NCBI RefSeq assembly: GCF_900101435.1
Contig: NZ_FMZH01000003.1
Span: forward strand, 310,001-374,000
Source of the DNA: Pedobacter soli
GTDB taxonomy: Bacteria; Bacteroidota; Bacteroidia; Sphingobacteriales; Sphingobacteriaceae
Direction of reading: 5' to 3'
Length of the DNA: 64,000 nucleotides
Shown: positions 44,303 through 51,859 of the stretch, piece by piece
Layout: the number at the start of each line of letters is the position of its first letter
Position numbering within the stretch: position 1 is the first letter of the stretch
Program-made: the position numbers and the translations under genes
The notes under the pieces: model-generated
Seen by the model: only the letters and a program-made list of their open reading frames with translations
The model's database searches: none
Told to the model about the DNA's origin: nothing

Positions 44303-44305
44303 ATA

Positions 44306-44950
44306 ATGAAGGATAATACAACAGCGAAGGAACAAATACTAAAAAAGATAAGGAAAGCACTTTTAGAGAAACGTGAAAACCCATATCCCAATTTAGAAGA
44401 AAGTCAACTGTACAAAAAAAATACAGAGGAGCTGGAGGTTTTGTTTGCCGAACAGCTTACAGCCATTTCTGGTAATTTTATCTTCTGCGAAGATGGAATT
44501 GATTTTTTTGAAAACATGCTCCAACTGGCAGATAAATTTAAATGGCGCAAAATTTATTGCTGGGAGCCCGAATTACAACAGTTTTTAAGCAAATACGAAT
44601 TTCCTTTTTACCAAACCGATAAAGATTTTGAACAGGCAGAAGTGGGGATTACCCTTTGCGAAGCCCTTATTGCACGTAACGGAAGCGTAATGGTAACCAA
44701 TCAAGGCGCGGCTGGCAGAAGGCTGAGCATTTTTCCGCACCACCACATTGTAATTGCCAAAACGAGTCAATTGGTATTGGATTTGAAAGATGCATTTCAG
44801 CTACTGAAAAATAAATACGGGAACCAGATTCCTTCCATGATCAGCAACATTACAGGCCCAAGCCGCACAGCCGACATTGAGAAAACGCTGGTTTTAGGCG
44901 CCCATGGCCCTAAAGAACTTTTTGTGTTTTTAATTGATGACTTTACCTAA
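44306..44950 (+). CDS. LUD-domain protein (LutC/YkgG family)
   Basis: A 214-residue protein of the LUD family, which includes LutC of the lactate-utilisation complex. Signatures: GITLCEALIARNGSVMVTN, SQLVLDLKDAF and the C-terminal ISNITGPSRTADIEKTLVLGAHGP in two pieces. LutA and LutB are not adjacent. Lone LUD genes after ftsH are frequent in Bacteroidota, so the role may differ from lactate oxidation. The ATG sits right behind a terminator, so translation depends on read-through or on a promoter inside or before the hairpin. Confidence 0.92.
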   Translation: MKDNTTAKEQILKKIRKALLEKRENPYPNLEESQLYKKNTEELEVLFAEQLTAISGNFIFCEDGIDFFENMLQLADKFKWRKIYCWEPELQQFLSKYEFPFYQTDKDFEQAEVGITLCEALIARNGSVMVTNQGAAGRRLSIFPHHHIVIAKTSQLVLDLKDAFQLLKNKYGNQIPSMISNITGPSRTADIEKTLVLGAHGPKELFVFLIDDFT

Positions 44951-45080
44951 ATCACTGATATCATATCGGTTACGCTCAACAAAATAACTAGCAAATGGTG
45001 AGAATAATCGAATGATCATTCCCACCAAAAGCATTTTTGTTTGCTATTTTTTATGTTTTTAAACAAACTTGCTGTTTAAA

Positions 45081-46067
45081 CTACCTGCCACTAGCAAATC
45101 TCTTAACAATCATTTCTCCTGCATCGTTTAAGCAATACACGTCTTCATCATAATTTGAATATCTACGCATAAGCATCGGCTTTAATCCCTGATCCTCTAA
45201 TTTGCGATGATCAAAGGCTACATAAATTTCAACATTTCTCCGGTCCTTATCCAGCGTGATGGTTTTCTTCGTTTTAGTATTGTAAATGTCAACTTCCTGG
45301 ATTCTTCTGTAATTATAGCCCCAACTAGAGTCCTCTCCAAAATCTTTACTTCTACCGATTACGAAATAATCATCTTTTAGGTGAAAAATTGTACTGATGC
45401 TATTATCATTAAAAAGCCGTTTTCCTTTAGCATCAACAAAATCAACTATTTTTCTTGTTTTCCCATTGGTCAGGGTATTTTCTTCATTGAAAACCACAAT
45501 CCCAACATTTTTAGGGAAATTATATTTATTATCACTAAAAGCCCCGAATGTGCTGTAATAATCCTTGCTTTTCAAAACCGTGTCACCATTTTCATTCAGA
45601 AAGTAATTTAAACGATTGCCGCTCATCGACATTGAACCTGGGTAATTAGCAAAAAACAATACATCTTTTGTTGGTTTAGCTGGTGCTTTCTTTACAGGTG
45701 TTTCTGCTTTTTTTTCAGGCGCTACTCCTTTGGTTTTTCCCATGGTAACATACACCTCTGTTACTTTGTTCCTTTCCGCAATTTCAGCCTGCTTCTTTTT
45801 AAATGCAACCGCATTTTCAGCTTTGAGTTTTTCATTTTTGATCCTATTTGCATCATCCTGGGCCTTATCATCGGCTATTTTCTTCTTTCTGGTGTCTTCC
45901 CTTTCTTTTGCACAAGCAGGGCACATTAATTTTCCTTCGGCATTGTTTGATCCTTTAGGCGCAAACTTGCAGTTATATCTGGCATACTCGCTTTTAGAAA
46001 TATGCGATTGGGCATTGGCTGTATAGACACAAAACAGCAATACCAGTAGGGACAATATTTTTTTCAT
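45081..46067 (-). CDS. Exported protein with N-terminal Cys motif and charged helix, unknown function
   Basis: 328 residues from the ATG at 46067 (an upstream in-frame ATG at 46085 would only add six residues before the signal peptide). The signal peptide ends in TANAQ. The next part has Cys residues as C, 16 residues, CPAC, which could hold a metal or form disulfides. About 50 residues of highly charged Lys/Asp/Glu sequence (EREDTRKKKIADDKAQDDAN) follow, then a Pro/Lys linker, then a beta-rich C-terminal region. I do not recognise the family. Confidence 0.8.
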   Translation of the reverse strand: MKKILSLLVLLFCVYTANAQSHISKSEYARYNCKFAPKGSNNAEGKLMCPACAKEREDTRKKKIADDKAQDDANRIKNEKLKAENAVAFKKKQAEIAERNKVTEVYVTMGKTKGVAPEKKAETPVKKAPAKPTKDVLFFANYPGSMSMSGNRLNYFLNENGDTVLKSKDYYSTFGAFSDNKYNFPKNVGIVVFNEENTLTNGKTRKIVDFVDAKGKRLFNDNSISTIFHLKDDYFVIGRSKDFGEDSSWGYNYRRIQEVDIYNTKTKKTITLDKDRRNVEIYVAFDHRKLEDQGLKPMLMRRYSNYDEDVYCLNDAGEMIVKRFASGR

Positions 46068-46299
46068 TTTAGTTTCGTTTATCACCGTAAAAATACAGCG
46101 GGAATCACCTAAAGCTAAATACCCAGTATGTGGTATATTAGCTTACGTGAAGAAGCGATGTGGTTAACCATACTTCAATCTGTTTTTGCAAAAGTCTGCC
46201 CGTGAAAATAAAGCAGCTAAAAAATTAATTTATTTTAGATTATCGAATTTAATTGATAGTTTTATACTACATACCGTTTTAGTATGCGGTATTATAATT

Positions 46300-47376
46300 A
46301 TGAGCAAAGTAATAAATACGGTAATTGCCGGCACTGGAAGTTATATTCCACAGAATATCATTTCCGGTAACGAATTCTTAAATTGTACGTTCTTTGAGAA
46401 CGGGAACCGGTTAGAGAAGGAAACCTCAGAGATCATCGATAAATTCTCCGAGATTACGGAAATTGTAGAAAGACGCTATGCCTGTCCGGAACAATTGAGC
46501 AATCATATTGGCGCAAAGGCTGCAGAAAAAGCCATTGAAAATGCTGGTATTGATAAAGAAACCTTAGACTATATTATTTTTTGCCATAATTTCGGCGATA
46601 TTCCTTTAGGGAGCAATCGAAGCGATATTTTACCTTCACTTGCTTCAAAAGTTAAGCAGCAACTGGGTATACAGAACCCTGACTGTGTAGCTTACGATAT
46701 TATTTTTGGCTGCCCGGGTTGGGTACAAGGCTCGATACAAGCCGATTATTATATTAAAAGCGGCGATGCCAAACGTGTATTAGTCATTGGAGCGGAAACA
46801 CTGAGCCGTATTATCGACCCACATGATCGTGATAGCATGATCTTTTCTGATGGTGCAGGAGCTGTAATCTTTGAAGCAGAAGAAGGCGAGGAGAAGAAAG
46901 GAATATTAGCCCACAAAACCGAAACCCATGCGGTAAATTATGCCAACCTCTTAACGATGGGTAAGGGCTCGCACCCTGATGAAACCAGCGGTAATTACTA
47001 CCTTAAAATGAACGGCAGGAAACTTTATGAGTTTGCCGTAGTTCAAGTACCCCAGGTGATCAAAAAGGCAATAGATAAAGCCGGATTGAGCGTAGAGGAC
47101 ATTAATATTGTATTTGTACACCAGGCTAATGGTAAAATGGATACTGCTATTATGAAACGCCTGTTTAAATTATATGGTAAAGATACCGTGCCCGAAAATC
47201 TGGTACCGATGACTATTTCCTGGCTAGGAAATAGCTCTGTCGCTACCGTACCCACACTGTTAGACCTCGTTTTAAAAGGACAGGTTGAAGGTTATAAAGT
47301 AAAAGCGGGCGATGTTGCGGTTTTTGCTTCTGTTGGAGCAGGTATGCACATCAACGCATTTATACACCGTTTTTAA
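46300..47376 (+). CDS. Beta-ketoacyl-ACP synthase III-like enzyme
   Basis: 358 residues from the ATG at 46300; the frame is open to 46186 but the added 38 residues have no family support. Thiolase fold with catalytic Cys138 (IIFGCPGWVQG), His in FVHQANGKM and Asn in WLGNSSVAT, the Cys-His-Asn triad of FabH. It starts VIAGTGSYIPQNIISG. It is somewhat longer than FabH (about 320) and has no fatty-acid genes beside it, so a role in starting a special acyl chain or in secondary metabolism is possible. Stop codons overlap those of the convergent TPR gene. Confidence 0.92.
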   Translation: MSKVINTVIAGTGSYIPQNIISGNEFLNCTFFENGNRLEKETSEIIDKFSEITEIVERRYACPEQLSNHIGAKAAEKAIENAGIDKETLDYIIFCHNFGDIPLGSNRSDILPSLASKVKQQLGIQNPDCVAYDIIFGCPGWVQGSIQADYYIKSGDAKRVLVIGAETLSRIIDPHDRDSMIFSDGAGAVIFEAEEGEEKKGILAHKTETHAVNYANLLTMGKGSHPDETSGNYYLKMNGRKLYEFAVVQVPQVIKKAIDKAGLSVEDINIVFVHQANGKMDTAIMKRLFKLYGKDTVPENLVPMTISWLGNSSVATVPTLLDLVLKGQVEGYKVKAGDVAVFASVGAGMHINAFIHRF

Positions 47377-48860
47377 TTCGATAACCGTTTTAATCCGGCT
47401 TTTGCCTGGCTTTCAATACTGTTCTCAAATTCGTGGTTTTTCATGGAAATGGCTGTATTGAAAGCCTCTTTTGCTTTTGCAGCATTCTTTTTCTTCTCGT
47501 ATACCTTACCCATCTGCAGGGCAGCATTTGCCGCAAAATAGTATTTTAAGTTTTTACCCTGGTTAATGGTAGCCTGGTAAGCTGTTAATGCCTGATCGTC
47601 GCGACCTAAATCATCATAAATCCGGCCCAAACGGTAGTTAAATTCTGTCTTGTCCCTATCACTGGTGTAATCGGCTGTTTTTTTATCGTCCAATACCTGC
47701 AGCGCCTTAGTTAAATAACCACCATCATATAATAACCGGGCTTTAAGCAAATCAATAGCAGGTGCTACACCAGCCGCTTCATTCTTGGCCTGCTTATCTT
47801 TATCATGATACAAATAACCTGAATTAAGTGCTTTGTTTGCATAGGATGTATAACCCGTTTTATCGCCTTTTAAGAGCGCAATCCAACCCAGATGGATGTT
47901 GGTGTCGCGGATATAATTTACGCCCTTATTCGTTTGCAAAAAGCGGTTAAAATAAGTTGCAGCATTCAGGTCTAATTTATTCAGGTGAGCAACACCTTCC
48001 AGATAATCTAAATAAGGAAAAGGTTGGTAAACTCCTCCCTCAGGTTTTTTGGCTAAAATCTGAATGGCCTCTTCATTATGGCCGGTTTTAATGCTTACAT
48101 AACTCTGCAAATAACTTTTTAATAAGCTCGTATCAGCAATACGTTCGGTATACTTCATCATTTTGGCATAAGCGGAGGGGCTATGCGCCACATCGGTGAG
48201 CACGTAAGTGTAATAAAAAACCACTTCTTCGTAAAAAGGCTCGTACGATGAACTCGACAAACTTTCGGCAAGCTTATCAAACATATTTAAACCATTCTGA
48301 AGGTTTCCTTTTATCCCAAATGTGGCCAGTGTGCTTTTCAACGCACCATCAGGCAAATTACCCAACACAGCATTAACCAAACCTAAACCTTTTGCGTTAA
48401 GCGGAAAATTCGGAAACTTTTTGCTGTTCTCCTGTAAAAGGCTGTTGGCCCTTTTAATTTCCATTGCAGCATTAAAGAACTCTCCAAAACGGCCATGAAT
48501 TAAAGCCCATTGCAAATTAATTTCAGCCTGGGCATAAAGATAGTAGGGTGAGCTCTTGTCATCATCAGAGATCTGGTCTAAACGACTCGATTTATTTCCT
48601 TTTAAACGGTCGAAATCTGCTTTACTCTCTGAGGTAATGATGGTAAAATAATCAATATAGTTTTCCAGCAATGGAATGATGGCATTATTGGGTCTTTGTT
48701 TCTTTTCTGTAGCAATATAAGCCCGGGCATTACCCAGTTTTAGCTCGAAAATACTTTTGTAGGCCTTTAAACAATTGGCGTTATAATCAAAGTTTGCAAA
48801 TAATATAGTTGGGAAAATCAGAAGAGGGGTAAGGAAGGCGAAACGTAAGCTTTTAATCAT
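47373..48860 (-). CDS. Tetratricopeptide-repeat protein, exported
   Basis: 495 residues from the ATG at 48860 (the frame extends to 48923, but the upstream part lacks a signal peptide). The N-terminal hydrophobic segment SLRFAFLTPLLIFPTILFA makes a signal peptide. The rest is alpha-helical with TPR-like units, clearest at about 395-480 (FNYRLGRIYDDLGRDDQALTAY, AALQMGKVYEKKKNAAKAKEAF in two pieces). Such proteins act as scaffolds; the partner is unknown. Its stop codon overlaps that of the convergent KAS III-like gene. Confidence 0.88.
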   Translation of the reverse strand: MIKSLRFAFLTPLLIFPTILFANFDYNANCLKAYKSIFELKLGNARAYIATEKKQRPNNAIIPLLENYIDYFTIITSESKADFDRLKGNKSSRLDQISDDDKSSPYYLYAQAEINLQWALIHGRFGEFFNAAMEIKRANSLLQENSKKFPNFPLNAKGLGLVNAVLGNLPDGALKSTLATFGIKGNLQNGLNMFDKLAESLSSSSYEPFYEEVVFYYTYVLTDVAHSPSAYAKMMKYTERIADTSLLKSYLQSYVSIKTGHNEEAIQILAKKPEGGVYQPFPYLDYLEGVAHLNKLDLNAATYFNRFLQTNKGVNYIRDTNIHLGWIALLKGDKTGYTSYANKALNSGYLYHDKDKQAKNEAAGVAPAIDLLKARLLYDGGYLTKALQVLDDKKTADYTSDRDKTEFNYRLGRIYDDLGRDDQALTAYQATINQGKNLKYYFAANAALQMGKVYEKKKNAAKAKEAFNTAISMKNHEFENSIESQAKAGLKRLSN

Positions 48861-48972
48861 GCTGAAAATGGGATTTTCTTTTAAGTTAAGCTCGCCAGGG
48901 CAACAGCTTTCACATTTAAACAAATATCTACAATTAACGTTAAAATGCGCATGTTGTTTTGCCAGTAAACAA

Positions 48973-49006
48973 AAAACGTCCCGGTTTATTTACCGAGACG
49001 TTTTAA
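48973..49006 (-). terminator. Intrinsic terminator after the zinc-ribbon gene
   Basis: AAAACGTCCCGGT (48973-48985) pairs with ACCGAGACGTTTT (48992-49004) with one mismatch. On the minus strand the right arm is followed by TTTTTTGTTT. It lies 18 bases after the stop codon. Confidence 0.85.
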
Positions 49007-49023
49007 ATATTTCACAATGCTGA

Positions 49024-49767
49024 TTAAGCTTCTGCTACTTCGTGGGTTAATGCTTCGTCAACCAAAATACGTCCGCAGTGCTCACAAACGATGATTTTTT
49101 TACGTTGACGGATATCCAGCTGACGTTGAGGCGGAATCTGGTTGAAACAACCTGAACATGAATCACGATCAATAGTTACCACAGCTAAACCGTTAACCGC
49201 ATTTTTGCGTAGACGTTTGTAAGCAACCAATAAACGGTCTTCAATTTGAGTTTCAGCTTTATCTGCTTTTTTCTGTAAATCCTGCTCTTCTTTTTCAGTT
49301 TCTGCAGTAATTACATCAAGTTCAGTTTTCTTAGCTTCTAAATCTTTCTTTCTGCCATCTAAATCAGCTTTAGCCGAATCGTAGATTTCAGTTTTTGAAT
49401 TGATTTCGAAACCGTGCTCTTTAATTTTCTTTTCAGATACCTGAATATCTAAACCCTGAATCTCAATTTCTTTGGTTAAAGCATCGTATTCACGGTTGTT
49501 TTTAACTTCTTTTAATTGAGAATCATATCTTTTGATTGCAGCTTGTGCATCTTTGATGGTATTTTTACGGGTTACGATCGAATCCTCAAGATCATCAAGT
49601 TCGCCTTTGATTTTTGAAATTCTGGTTTCTAATCCTAAAACGTCATCCTCAAGATCTGCAACTTCCATTGGTAATTCGCCACGTACCTGACGGATCTTAT
49701 CAATTTTTGTGTGGATATTTTGTAATTCGTATAAAGCCTTTAGCTTTTGTTCTACGGTTTGTTCCAT
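49024..49767 (-). CDS. Coiled-coil protein with C4-type zinc ribbon
   Basis: 247 residues. Residues of about 10-180 form a long coiled coil (heptads in EQKLKALYELQNIHTKIDKI to LDVITAETEKEEQDLQKKAD). The C-terminal zinc ribbon has two pairs of Cys: SCSGCFNQ and VCEHCGRIL. Members are linked to RNA or DNA handling (the CT398/YacL-like or CdsZ group), but the function is not settled. Its ATG overlaps the last base of the upstream Nif3-like gene (TAATG), so the two are translationally coupled. Confidence 0.92.
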   Translation of the reverse strand: MEQTVEQKLKALYELQNIHTKIDKIRQVRGELPMEVADLEDDVLGLETRISKIKGELDDLEDSIVTRKNTIKDAQAAIKRYDSQLKEVKNNREYDALTKEIEIQGLDIQVSEKKIKEHGFEINSKTEIYDSAKADLDGRKKDLEAKKTELDVITAETEKEEQDLQKKADKAETQIEDRLLVAYKRLRKNAVNGLAVVTIDRDSCSGCFNQIPPQRQLDIRQRKKIIVCEHCGRILVDEALTHEVAEA

Positions 49768-50864
49768 TAAAACAAGTAATTTATGGGGTTTGTATTTTGC
49801 TCCGTTAAACGGATTGCAAAGTTAGTAAATTTTTTTTGAATAATTTCAAGCAATAAATTTGAGGTAAATTGTTCAGTTTCAAAGTGTCCGATGTCGGCAA
49901 TGATCAGTTTTTCCTCTGCATCAAAAAACTCGTGATATTTAAAATCTGCAGTAATAAAGGCATCGGCACCTGCCGCAATTGCTTCTCTTAAAAGGAAGCT
50001 GCCAGAACCACCGCAAACCGCTACTTTTTTAATCCTTTTGTTAATTACCTCGGTATGCCTAACCACCCGCGCCTGCATCCTGTCTTTAACCAGGTGAAGA
50101 AAATCGTAGCCATCCATATCATACTCCAGCCAACCCACCATACCCGATCCTACCAGCTGGTGTTTGTTCTCCAGTTTATAAATATCGTAGGCTACTTCTT
50201 CGTAAGGGTGGTTTTCGAATAAGGCGACCAGTATTTTTCGCTCTGCCTGCGTTGGGTAAACCATTTCAATGCGCACTTCGGCTTCGCGGTGGCGAATACC
50301 TTTTTCGCCAACGAATGGATCAGACTCCTCATTGCCTTTAAAAGTACCAAAGCCCTCGGCATTAAAACTGCATTCGCTGTAATTGCCAATATTTCCTGCC
50401 CCCGCATAAAATAAAGCCGAACGTAATTGTTCTGCCTGTGCCTGTGGGCAATAGGTAACCAGTTTTTTTAACAAACCAGCTTTTGGCGAAAGCACTTTGG
50501 TGCCGGTTAAGCCCAAACGGTCGCAAATACGTGCATTTACACCTGTATGGATGCTATCTAAATTGGTATGAATAGCATAAAGTGCGATGTTATTTTTGAT
50601 AGCTTTAAGCACAACCCGCTCTACATAGTTTTTGCCATTCAGCTTTTTTAAGCCTTTAAAAACGATGGGATGATGTGTAATGATCAGGTTGCAACCAGTA
50701 GAGATGGCCTCATCCACAATCTTTTCCACGCAATCCAACGCCACTAAAGCAGCCCTGACTTCCATATTCGGATCGCCTACAATTAAGCCCGAATTATCGT
50801 AATCTTCCTGATAATTGAGAGGAGCAATGGTTTCTAAATAATTGGTTATTTCGGCTAATTTCAT
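49767..50864 (-). CDS. Nif3/YqfO-family dinuclear metal-centre protein
   Basis: A 365-residue Nif3-like protein with the inserted PII-like domain typical of the long form. Metal ligands: ITHHPIVFKG at about 65, HTNLD at about 100, and the late His/Glu in DIGHFETEQF. Related proteins (YbgI, GTP cyclohydrolase type 1-like) form toroidal hexamers with two metals; the substrate is unsure. The gene is first of a coupled pair with the zinc-ribbon coiled-coil gene, an arrangement seen across many Bacteroidota and Firmicutes. Confidence 0.94.
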   Translation of the reverse strand: MKLAEITNYLETIAPLNYQEDYDNSGLIVGDPNMEVRAALVALDCVEKIVDEAISTGCNLIITHHPIVFKGLKKLNGKNYVERVVLKAIKNNIALYAIHTNLDSIHTGVNARICDRLGLTGTKVLSPKAGLLKKLVTYCPQAQAEQLRSALFYAGAGNIGNYSECSFNAEGFGTFKGNEESDPFVGEKGIRHREAEVRIEMVYPTQAERKILVALFENHPYEEVAYDIYKLENKHQLVGSGMVGWLEYDMDGYDFLHLVKDRMQARVVRHTEVINKRIKKVAVCGGSGSFLLREAIAAGADAFITADFKYHEFFDAEEKLIIADIGHFETEQFTSNLLLEIIQKKFTNFAIRLTEQNTNPINYLF

Positions 50865-50879
50865 GTGTTAAAGATATAA

Positions 50880-50922
50880 AAAAATTATAGCCCGGAATCG
50901 AAATCCCGGGCTATAATGTAGA
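50880..50922 (-). terminator. Intrinsic terminator after the TM2 gene
   Basis: TATAGCCCGG (50886-50895) pairs perfectly with CCGGGCTATA (50906-50915). On the minus strand it is followed by ATTTTTTT. It separates the TM2/DUF2752 pair from the Nif3-like gene. Confidence 0.88.
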
Positions 50923-50941
50923 AACTAATTTCAGTTTTCTA

Positions 50942-51322
50942 TTAAACCTTTGGCGCGAATCCGCCACCCATCCTTACCATTTGTAAACTTTCGAATACCA
51001 TTTTCTGGTTGTGTTCAAAGGCTAGGGTTTTGTGGTTTACCACATCGATAATTGAACCGATAAAACAAAGTCCGGCAGTTAAAAGATACAGGATTCCCAT
51101 ACCAATCTGACCGATGATGAACCTTTGCAATCCCGGAACAGCGAACAATCCGATCAAACAGAAGATCAACATATCCGAAGGATTTTTTCTTTTGCTGCTG
51201 TAAATCATTAAGAAGTTGCGTAACTGCTGCTCATCTAAGCCTGTAGTTGCCTGTTGTAAGTATGAGTATTCATCTGGTGTTATACCTGGTAACGACATCA
51301 GAGGTGATTGAAATATATCCAT
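50942..51322 (-). CDS. TM2-domain membrane protein
   Basis: A 126-residue protein. The first 50 residues are polar (DEQQLRNFLMIYSSKRKNPS). The TM2 domain with two membrane helices follows (CLIGLFAVPGLQRFIIGQIG, then GILYLLTAGLCFIGSIIDVV). The gene begins 5 bases after the DUF2752 gene; the two are often adjacent in Bacteroidota, which suggests they work together, but the function is unknown. Confidence 0.9.
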   Translation of the reverse strand: MDIFQSPLMSLPGITPDEYSYLQQATTGLDEQQLRNFLMIYSSKRKNPSDMLIFCLIGLFAVPGLQRFIIGQIGMGILYLLTAGLCFIGSIIDVVNHKTLAFEHNQKMVFESLQMVRMGGGFAPKV

Positions 51323-51327
51323 GGTGT

Positions 51328-51630
51328 TTATCTGTTTGAGGTTAAAATTTTAAATGTTTTTATCTTTTTTGTTAGTTTATAAATTCTGTAAAGTATAATC
51401 AAAAGTGCCGGAAACCCGAACCAATGTTCGGTAAAGCTCTCGGTAAACTCGCCATGAAAAATATGACTGATCGACCTGCCAATCCCACATCCCGGACACC
51501 AGCCCCCGTAGCCTAAATTAGCCAGCGGACAAAGTGTGAAGTGATGCTCATGGCTGTTTGCTGTTGCCAATAACACTAATGCTGTTACCCAGAAAACAAG
51601 TTCTAACGGAAAGCGCTTAATGTTGCTCAT
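51328..51630 (-). CDS. DUF2752 membrane protein
   Basis: A 100-residue protein with two to three membrane segments. The family pattern is present: FTLCPLANLGYGGWCPGCG with three Cys, then GRSISHIFHGEFTES. The Cys are conserved in the family and might bind metal or take part in redox chemistry; this is not shown. First gene of a pair with TM2. Confidence 0.9.
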   Translation of the reverse strand: MSNIKRFPLELVFWVTALVLLATANSHEHHFTLCPLANLGYGGWCPGCGIGRSISHIFHGEFTESFTEHWFGFPALLIILYRIYKLTKKIKTFKILTSNR

Positions 51631-51859
51631 TGTTTCACTTTTTATATAAATTAGAGGCTATACCACTACCTTTGTTACATCAATTTGCCCTTAATCGACG
51701 AATGGGGGATATATTTCGACCAAACTTGCAATACAATCTAAGAATGAGTGGTTATTTATTTTCCAAAATTGTTTTTGTAGGCAAACCCGTCAAAAATAGT
51801 TAAAAAAACCTTTACACAAATTGCGGGTTAATATTAAAAGATAAGCTTATTTTTGTGAC

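Noticed and set aside
46186..46299. N-terminal extension of the KAS III-like gene
   Set aside because: The added residues include a hydrophobic stretch unrelated to the family, and the ATG at 46300 gives the expected thiolase start.
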